The translations under genes were made by a program, and so were the position numbers. Under the pieces are notes generated by a model that was not told where the DNA came from, ran no database searches, and was given only the letters and a program-made list of their open reading frames with translations. Below are positions 6,906-11,756 of a stretch of 11,756 nucleotides of DNA, piece by piece. The stretch comes from Chloroflexota bacterium. Lineage in GTDB: Bacteria; Chloroflexota; Limnocylindria; Limnocylindrales; CSP1-4. The stretch covers positions 1-11,756 of the forward strand of contig JAKAMV010000215.1 in the NCBI GenBank assembly GCA_021812735.1, written 5' to 3'. Each line of letters begins with the position of its first letter. Position 1 is the first letter of the stretch.

Positions 6906-7083
6906 GTCCTCGAGGCCGAGCGGGGCCCCTGACCCGCGAAGGAGGAGTGAGCATTGCTCGAGGAAGGCGCGGCGTCCGCCCCGTGAGCCGGACTCGCACC
7001 TTCGACAACCCGGTCCGCCGATCGCTCGGCGGGCGGACGCGGGAGACGACTATCCAGGACCCCGGCCCTGCCCGGGGCTTTTT
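6906..7083 (+). ncRNA. Candidate structured leader (attenuator or riboswitch-like) of the purA operon
   Basis: About 178 bases separate the predicted transcription start from an intrinsic terminator directly before purA. The leader has competing pairings: GCCGAGCG (6915-6922) with CGCTCGGC (7023-7030); GCGTCCGCCC (6972-6981) with GGGCGGACGC (7031-7040); CCGCCGA (7015-7021) with TCGGCGG (7026-7032), which overlaps both; and CCCGCGTCC (6901-6909) with GGACGCGGG (7035-7043), although part of that 5' strand may precede +1. It also holds a perfect AAGGAGG (6939-6945) followed by a possible ten-codon TTG frame (6954-6986). I recognise no known riboswitch consensus (ZTP, T-box, purine, guanidine). 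In DNA this GC-rich, stems of 8-10 bp can arise by chance, so the terminator is the firmest part. Confidence 0.4.
7060..7083 (+). terminator. Intrinsic terminator in the purA leader
   Basis: CCCCGG (7060-7065) pairs with CCGGGG (7072-7077) around a six-base loop, followed by C and five T residues (7079-7083). It lies 18 bases before the purA ATG and ahead of its ribosome-binding site, so unconditional termination here would silence the operon. This implies attenuation, or a separate short transcript ending here. Confidence 0.65.
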
Positions 7084-7101
7084 CATGTCGGGAGGCGAGC
7101 G

Positions 7102-8409
7102 ATGCCTGCGACCGTGATCGTCGGCCTCCAGTGGGGCGACGAGGGCAAGGGGAAGACCACCGACTTCCTGGCCGAGCAGGTGGCGGTCGTGGTCCGCTAC
7201 CAGGGCGGCGACAACGCCGGCCACACGGTGGTGGTGGGCGAGGAGACCCTCAAGCTCCAGCTCTGCCCGTCGGGCGTGCTCTACCCGCACATCACGTCGG
7301 TGATCGGCAACGGCGTGGTCGTGAACCCGGCCACGCTCATCCGCGAGCTGGACATGCTGATCGGCAAGGGCATCGACGTCAGCAAGGTGCGCGTGAGCCG
7401 CTCGGCGCACGTGATCATGCCGTACCACGTTGCGCTGGACAAAGCCAACGAGAACCGGCTCGCGGGGGCGAAGGTGGGGACCACGGGCCGCGGCATCGGC
7501 CCCGCCTACGGCGACCGGGCGTGGCGCCTCGGCCTGCGGATGGAGGACCTGGTCGTCGAGGACCGCCTGCGCGAGCGGATCGCCCGCGCCCTGGTGGACA
7601 AGAACCTGCTCCTCGAGTCGATGGGCGCCGAGCGCTTCGAGGTGGAGCCCCTCGTGGAGCAGTGCCTGGCCTGGGGCGATCGCCTCCGGCCGCACCTCGA
7701 CGACACGACGTGGCTGGTCCAGGACGCGCTCCGCCGCGGCGACCACGTCCTGCTCGAGGGCGCCCAGGGCGCCCTGCTCGACCTCGACCACGGGAGCTAC
7801 CCGTTCGTCACCTCGTCCAACCCGGTCGCCGGAGGCGCCTGCACCGGCGGCGGCATCGGCCCGCTCCAGGTCGACGAGGTCATCGGGGTGATGAAGGCCT
7901 ACGCCACGCGCGTTGGCTCGGGCCCGTTCCCCACCGAGCTGCTCGACGAGACGGGCCGCGGGATCGCCGAGCGCGGCCGCGAGTTCGGCACCGTCACCGG
8001 GCGCGCCCGCCGCGTCGGCTGGTTCGACACGGTCCCGCTCCGCTACGCCGTCGCCGTCAACTCGGCGTCGGCCATCGTGCTCAACAAGCTCGACATCCTG
8101 TCGGGCATCGAGACCATCAAGCTGTGCGTCGCCTACGAGATCGACGGCAAGCGCACCGAGACGTGGCCGTCGAGCGGCGCGATGCTCGCCAACGCGGTGC
8201 CGATCTACGAGGACTTCCCGGGCTGGGAGGAGCCGATCCACGACGTCCGCTCGCTGGCCGACCTGCCCGAGAACGCGCGCCGGTACGTGACCGCGCTCGA
8301 GGACCACGCCGGCGTGCCCATCGTGTTCGTGTCAGTGGGCCCCGAGCGCACCCAGACCATCGAGCGCGCCTGGCGGCCGATGCGCCGTCGGCCGGGCGTG
8401 CAGGCGTAG
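7102..8409 (+). CDS. purA: Adenylosuccinate synthetase
   Basis: PurA joins IMP and aspartate at the cost of GTP to give adenylosuccinate, the first committed step to AMP. The 435-residue protein shows QWGDEGKGK (10-18) with catalytic base D13, GGDNAGHT (35-42) with catalytic acid H41, TTGRGIGP (127-134), the GAQGALLDLDHGSYPFVTSS stretch, TGRARR (299-304) that contacts substrate phosphates, and NKLD (328-331) with the guanine-recognising Asp. D13 and H41 fall at the same numbers as in the E. coli enzyme. The common TTGRPRR motif reads VTGRARR here, a mild change. GGGAGG (7090-7095) six bases before ATG fixes the start; the open frame extends far upstream, but only through non-coding DNA. It is the first gene of the purA-purD-purB-purC operon and its leader carries a terminator, so expression is probably set by attenuation. 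Confidence 0.97.
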   Translation: MPATVIVGLQWGDEGKGKTTDFLAEQVAVVVRYQGGDNAGHTVVVGEETLKLQLCPSGVLYPHITSVIGNGVVVNPATLIRELDMLIGKGIDVSKVRVSRSAHVIMPYHVALDKANENRLAGAKVGTTGRGIGPAYGDRAWRLGLRMEDLVVEDRLRERIARALVDKNLLLESMGAERFEVEPLVEQCLAWGDRLRPHLDDTTWLVQDALRRGDHVLLEGAQGALLDLDHGSYPFVTSSNPVAGGACTGGGIGPLQVDEVIGVMKAYATRVGSGPFPTELLDETGRGIAERGREFGTVTGRARRVGWFDTVPLRYAVAVNSASAIVLNKLDILSGIETIKLCVAYEIDGKRTETWPSSGAMLANAVPIYEDFPGWEEPIHDVRSLADLPENARRYVTALEDHAGVPIVFVSVGPERTQTIERAWRPMRRRPGVQA

Positions 8410-8428
8410 CGGGGGAGCGGATCGACCG

Positions 8429-9763
8429 ATGCGCCTCGACGTCCCGCGCCGGATCCTCGTCCTGGGAGGGGGCGGCCGCGAGCACGCCCTCGCCTGGCGC
8501 CTGGCCGGGGAGCCGGGAGTCGAGGACGTCGTGTGCGCGCCGGGCTCGGCCGGGATCGGGATGACGGCGGGGGTTCGATGCCTCCCGGTGGATCCGATGG
8601 AGCCCGTCGCGGTCGTCGCGCTCGCGGAGGGCGAAGCGGTCGACCTGGTGGTCGTGGGGCCGGAGGCGCCGCTGTCGGTCGGGGTCGCCGACGCGCTGGC
8701 CGACGCCGGGATCGCGGTGTTCGGGCCGACCCGAGCCGCGGCGGCGCTCGAGACCTCGAAGGCGTTCTGTCACGAGGTGGCGGAGGCCGCTGGCGTGCGC
8801 ATGGCGCGGGCGAAGGCGTTCGCGGGCGGCGAGGACGAGGCGGCCCGCGCGTTCATCCGCGAGCTGGCCGCGGATGGCAGGGGGATCGTGCTCAAGGCCG
8901 ACGGGCTCGCGGCCGGCAAGGGCGTCATCGTCTGCGACACGACCGAGATGGCGCTCGAGTACGCGCCCTCGTTCCTGCTTCGGCGGCCGATCGACGCCCC
9001 GGCCCTGGTCATCGAGGAGCGGCTGACCGGCCCCGAGGCGAGCGTCATCGCCATCTGCGACGGCGAGCGCGCCACGGCCCTCCCCGCGGCCCGGGACCAC
9101 AAGCGCCTGTGCGACGACGACCGCGGGCCGAACACCGGCGGCATGGGCGCCTACTCGCCGCTGCCGGACCTCGACGCGGCAGCCGTGGCGCGGATCGTGG
9201 AGACGGTCCACCAGCCGATCCTCGCCGAGATGCGCCGCCGCGGGACGCCGTTCCGCGGGTTCCTCTACGCCGGGCTCATGCTCACCGCTGACGGCCCGGC
9301 GCTCCTCGAGACCAACGTCCGGCTCGGTGACCCCGAGGCGCAGGTGATCCTGCCGCTCGTGTGGGTCCCGATCGCACCGCTCCTCCTCGCCGCCGCCCGC
9401 GGTGAGCTGCGGGACGTTCCTGCGATGCTGCCTCCCAACCCCGGCGAGTCGGCCGTCGGCATCGTCCTCGCCGCCCGCGGCTACCCGGAGAGCCCCAAGC
9501 GCGGCGACCCCATCGAGGGTGTCGAGGCGGCCCAGGCCCTGGGCGCGCTGGTGTTCCACGCCGGAACTGTCGCCCGCCAGCGGCCCGAGCGCGGCTGGGG
9601 CACCGGCAGCGGGCGCGTGCTGACCGTGGTCGGCCGCGGAGCGACGCTGGCCGAGGCCCGCGGCGCGGCCGAGCGCGCGGCGGACGCCATCACCTGGGAC
9701 GGCGTCCACCGCCGGCGCGACATCGCGCTGCGCGTCCCGCCGAGGGCGAGGATCCCCGCATGA
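8429..9763 (+). CDS. purD: Phosphoribosylamine--glycine ligase (GAR synthetase)
   Basis: PurD uses ATP to couple phosphoribosylamine and glycine into GAR, the second step of de novo purine synthesis. The 444-residue ATP-grasp protein shows the N-domain loop GGGGREHAL (13-21), VVGPEAPLSVGVAD, the ATP-grasp segment KADGLAAGKG (156-165), DHKRLCDDDRGPNTGGMG (around 223-240), RGFLYAGLM, and the metal and substrate motif ETNVRLGDPEAQ (294-305). The usual RFGDPE reads RLGDPE here. The start is 19 bases after the purA stop with GGGGGAG (8411-8417) upstream, a rather long 11-base spacing. The stop TGA overlaps the purB ATG (ATGA), so the two are translationally coupled. Confidence 0.96.
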   Translation: MRLDVPRRILVLGGGGREHALAWRLAGEPGVEDVVCAPGSAGIGMTAGVRCLPVDPMEPVAVVALAEGEAVDLVVVGPEAPLSVGVADALADAGIAVFGPTRAAAALETSKAFCHEVAEAAGVRMARAKAFAGGEDEAARAFIRELAADGRGIVLKADGLAAGKGVIVCDTTEMALEYAPSFLLRRPIDAPALVIEERLTGPEASVIAICDGERATALPAARDHKRLCDDDRGPNTGGMGAYSPLPDLDAAAVARIVETVHQPILAEMRRRGTPFRGFLYAGLMLTADGPALLETNVRLGDPEAQVILPLVWVPIAPLLLAAARGELRDVPAMLPPNPGESAVGIVLAARGYPESPKRGDPIEGVEAAQALGALVFHAGTVARQRPERGWGTGSGRVLTVVGRGATLAEARGAAERAADAITWDGVHRRRDIALRVPPRARIPA

Positions 9764-11106
9764 TCGGCCGGTACACGCTCCCCGAGATGGGCGCCGTCTG
9801 GTCCGACCAGGCGCGCTTCGAGCGGATGCTCGAGGTGGAGGTCGCGGTCTGCCGGGTGCAGGTCCGCCGCGGTCTCGTCCCGGCCCGCGCGCTGGCGGCG
9901 ATCGAGGCCAGGGCGCGCGTCGACGTGGACCGGATCGCCCAGATCGAGCAGACGACCGAACACGACGTGATCGCGTTCGTCAGCCAGGTCGCCGAGACCG
10001 TCGGGCCCGAGGGCCGCTACATCCACCTCGGCCTCACCAGCAGCGACGTCGTCGACACCGCGCTCGCCCTCCAGCTCCGGGCAGCCGGCGAGCAGCTGCT
10101 GGCGCGCGCGGACCAGCTCACGACCGTCCTCATCGCCCGGGCTCGCAGCGAGGCCGGCACGATGATGATGGGCCGCACCCACTCGGTCCACGCGGAGCCC
10201 ACCACGTTCGGCCTCAAGTGCGCGGGCTGGGCGTTCGAGGTGGCGCGCGGGCGCGAGCGGCTGGCAGTCGCCACCGCGGAGATCGCCACCGGCAAGATCA
10301 GCGGCCCGGTCGGCACGTACAGCCTCCTCGAGCCGGAGGTCGAGGCGGGCGTGCTCGCGGACCTGGGCCTGCGCGTCGACCCGGTCAGCACCCAGATCGT
10401 CCAGCGCGACCGCCACGCGGCGTTCCTCGCCGCGATCGCGATCCTCGGCGGCAGCCTCGAGCGCATCGCCACCGAGGTGCGCAACCTCCAGCACACCGAG
10501 ATCGCCGAGGTCATGGAGCCGTTCAAGCGCGGGCAGAAGGGCTCCTCGGCGATGCCCCACAAGCGCAATCCGATCCTGTCCGAGCGGATGGCGGGCATGG
10601 CGCGCCTGCTGCGCGGTTACGCCCACACGGCAATGGAGGACCAGCCGCTGTGGCACGAGCGCGACATCAGCCACAGCTCGGCAGAGCGGGTGATCCTGCC
10701 CGACGCGACGATCCTGCTCGACTACATGCTCGCCAAGACCGCGGGCCTGGTGGAGGGCCTCGTGGTCCGGCCGGACCGGATGAAGGAGAACATCGACCGC
10801 GGGCTCGGGCTGCACGCCTCGTCGCGCGTCCTGCTCGCCCTGGTGGAGCGGGCCGGCCTCTCGCGCGAGGACGCCTACGCGGTCGTGCAGCGCCACGCCC
10901 TGCGCGCGGCCGACGAGCGGGTCCCGCTCCAGGGCCTGCTGGCCACCGACCCGGCCGTCGCCCAGAAGCTCAGCCTGGCCGACCTCGACGCCTGTTTCGA
11001 CGACGCGGCCGTGCTCCGGCACGTCCCGTCGGTGATCGCGCGCCTGGACGCGCTCGAGGCGGAGATCGCCGCCCGGAAGGAGGCCGCCGCCCATGGCGCT
11101 CGCTAG
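9760..11106 (+). CDS. purB: Adenylosuccinate lyase
   Basis: PurB belongs to the fumarase/aspartase superfamily and acts twice in purine synthesis: it splits SAICAR to AICAR and adenylosuccinate to AMP, releasing fumarate both times. In this operon it therefore serves the products of both purC and purA. The 448-residue protein has TEHD (66-69, H68), IHLGLTSSDVVDT (88-100, H89), GRTHSVHAEP (138-147, H141) and the superfamily signature loop GSSAMPHKRNPILSE (261-275) with serines 262/263, K268 and E275. H68, H89, H141, K268 and E275 fall at the same numbers as the catalytic residues of the B. subtilis enzyme, so activity is expected. Its ATG overlaps the purD stop by four bases and its TAG stop lies inside purC (14-base overlap). 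Confidence 0.97.
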   Translation: MIGRYTLPEMGAVWSDQARFERMLEVEVAVCRVQVRRGLVPARALAAIEARARVDVDRIAQIEQTTEHDVIAFVSQVAETVGPEGRYIHLGLTSSDVVDTALALQLRAAGEQLLARADQLTTVLIARARSEAGTMMMGRTHSVHAEPTTFGLKCAGWAFEVARGRERLAVATAEIATGKISGPVGTYSLLEPEVEAGVLADLGLRVDPVSTQIVQRDRHAAFLAAIAILGGSLERIATEVRNLQHTEIAEVMEPFKRGQKGSSAMPHKRNPILSERMAGMARLLRGYAHTAMEDQPLWHERDISHSSAERVILPDATILLDYMLAKTAGLVEGLVVRPDRMKENIDRGLGLHASSRVLLALVERAGLSREDAYAVVQRHALRAADERVPLQGLLATDPAVAQKLSLADLDACFDDAAVLRHVPSVIARLDALEAEIAARKEAAAHGAR

Positions 11107-11734
11107 CGCATTCGTCCGGTCGGGCAAGGTCCGCGACCTCTACCGGGTCGGCGGCGACCGGCTGCTGCTGGTCGCGTCGGACCGCCTGTCCGCCTTCGAC
11201 GTCGTCCTGCCCACGCCCATCCCGGACAAGGGGCGCATCCTGACCGGGCTGTCCCGCTTCTGGTTCGGCGAGACCACCGACATCGTCGCCAACCACCTGC
11301 TCTCCACCGACCCGTCGGACCTGCCCGCACAGCTCACCGGCGACGACCCGGCGGTGCTGGCCGAGCTGCGGGGCCGGATGATGCTGGGCCGCCGGGCCGA
11401 GGTCCTCCCCGTGGAGTGCGTCGTCCGCGGCTACGTCAGCGGTTCCGGCTGGAAGGACTACCGCGCGACCGGCGCGGTCTGCGGCGTCGCCCTGCCGGCG
11501 GGGCTGCGCGAGTCCGACCGCCTGCCCGAGCCGATCTTCACGCCGGCCTGGAAGGCGCCGGCCGGCGTGCACGACGAGAACATCGCCTTCGACCGCGTCG
11601 TCGAGCTCGTCGGCGACGCCCGTCTCGCCGCCCGCGTCCGCGACGCCTCGCTCGCGCTCTACGCCCGCGGCGCGGACGTCTGCGAGCGGGCCGGGATCAT
11701 CCTGGCCGACCCCAAGTTCGAGTTCGGCGTCTAG
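11093..11734 (+). CDS. purC: SAICAR synthetase, truncated by an in-frame TAG
   Basis: PurC condenses CAIR with aspartate using ATP to give SAICAR, the substrate of PurB. The 213 visible residues match the long form of the family: SGKVRDLY (10-17), SDRLSAFDVVLPTPIPDKG (29-47), ECVVRGYVSGSGWKDY (108-123), LRESDRLPEPIFTPA (138-152), GVHDENIAF (158-166) and KFEFG (208-212). AAGGAGG (11077-11083) nine bases before ATG fixes the start inside the end of purB. Proteins of this form are usually near 290-300 residues and continue after KFEFG with a DE-LTPDSSR block needed for substrate binding. Here TAG at 11732-11734 interrupts, yet the next codons in the same frame read PGGELLL, just what the family has there. 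The call is a premature stop, sequencing error or recent pseudogene. W153 (TPAWKA for the usual TPATKA) and P207 (ADPKFEFG for ADTKFEFG) are also unusual. The window ends 22 bases later. Confidence 0.85.
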   Translation: MALASAFVRSGKVRDLYRVGGDRLLLVASDRLSAFDVVLPTPIPDKGRILTGLSRFWFGETTDIVANHLLSTDPSDLPAQLTGDDPAVLAELRGRMMLGRRAEVLPVECVVRGYVSGSGWKDYRATGAVCGVALPAGLRESDRLPEPIFTPAWKAPAGVHDENIAFDRVVELVGDARLAARVRDASLALYARGADVCERAGIILADPKFEFGV

Positions 11735-11756
11735 CCCGGCGGCGAGCTGCTGCTCA

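Larger units (their letters stand above)
6391..7101. other. Long divergent intergenic region between ssb and purA
   Basis: This 711-base region lies between the starts of two divergent genes and must hold both promoters. No convincing minus-strand promoter for ssb was found. It contains a cluster of inverted repeats (6618-6800), an extended -10 promoter for purA (6891-6899), a structured leader with an unassigned Shine-Dalgarno sequence (6939-6945) and a terminator (7060-7083). Open frames crossing it lack ribosome-binding sites, do not resemble known proteins, and are treated as chance frames in GC-rich DNA. Confidence 0.7.

Noticed and set aside
6987..7022. TTCGAC-containing segment of the purA leader considered as part of a tRNA or T-box
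   Set aside because: No acceptor or anticodon stem can be drawn, and the T-box signature sequence is absent.
6103..7101. Upstream extension of the purA frame by 333 codons
   Set aside because: The extension runs through the antisense of ssb, the repeats and the leader terminator. The conserved PurA N-terminus starts exactly at the ATG at 7102, which has a good ribosome-binding site.
11732..11734. TAG in purC as a genome-wide recoded sense codon
   Set aside because: TAG ends purA, purB and the pullulanase at positions where those families naturally end, so TAG is a normal stop here.

Overview
The window is very GC-rich chromosomal DNA with tightly packed genes and GTG as well as ATG starts. 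It reads as ordinary bacterial core metabolism plus one secreted starch-degrading enzyme. The base composition and the 'CPGDW' starch-enzyme modules suggest a high-GC Chloroflexota lineage or an actinobacterium. No 16S gene or other marker fixes the taxonomy, so this is inference only.

Layout. Positions 1-75 hold the last 24 codons of an unidentified gene. Directly after it comes rsmI (77-955), the 16S rRNA ribose methyltransferase. A 367-base gap follows, with a hairpin, a possible promoter and an exact 12-bp palindrome of LacI-family type. It leads into a 1485-residue secreted multidomain GH13 enzyme of amylopullulanase type (1323-5780). A strong hairpin at 5804-5836 separates it from ssb, which is on the minus strand (5899-6390). 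The 711-base gap between ssb and the divergent purA contains a cluster of nested inverted repeats (6618-6800), an extended -10 promoter (6891-6899), and a leader with alternative RNA pairings that ends in a Rho-independent terminator 18 bases before the purA start. The window then runs through purA, purD, purB and purC (7102-11734), a compact operon with junctions of +19, -4 and -14 bases.

How the genes work together. PurD makes GAR, PurC makes SAICAR, PurB cleaves both SAICAR and adenylosuccinate, and PurA commits IMP to AMP. The operon therefore mixes early de novo steps with the adenylate branch. The terminator in front of purA suggests control by attenuation. The pullulanase appears to be a separately regulated exoenzyme for alpha-glucan use, probably under a LacI-family sugar-responsive repressor.

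Most notable points: (1) purC is cut by an in-frame TAG at codon 214, and the frame after the stop still reads like PurC; (2) the purA leader looks like an attenuator or riboswitch of no class I recognise; (3) the ssb-purA gap carries a REP-like cluster of paired inverted repeats; (4) a LacI-type operator sits just downstream of a possible pullulanase promoter. I see no clearly novel multi-gene system; the unexplained signals are in the non-coding DNA and at the end of purC.
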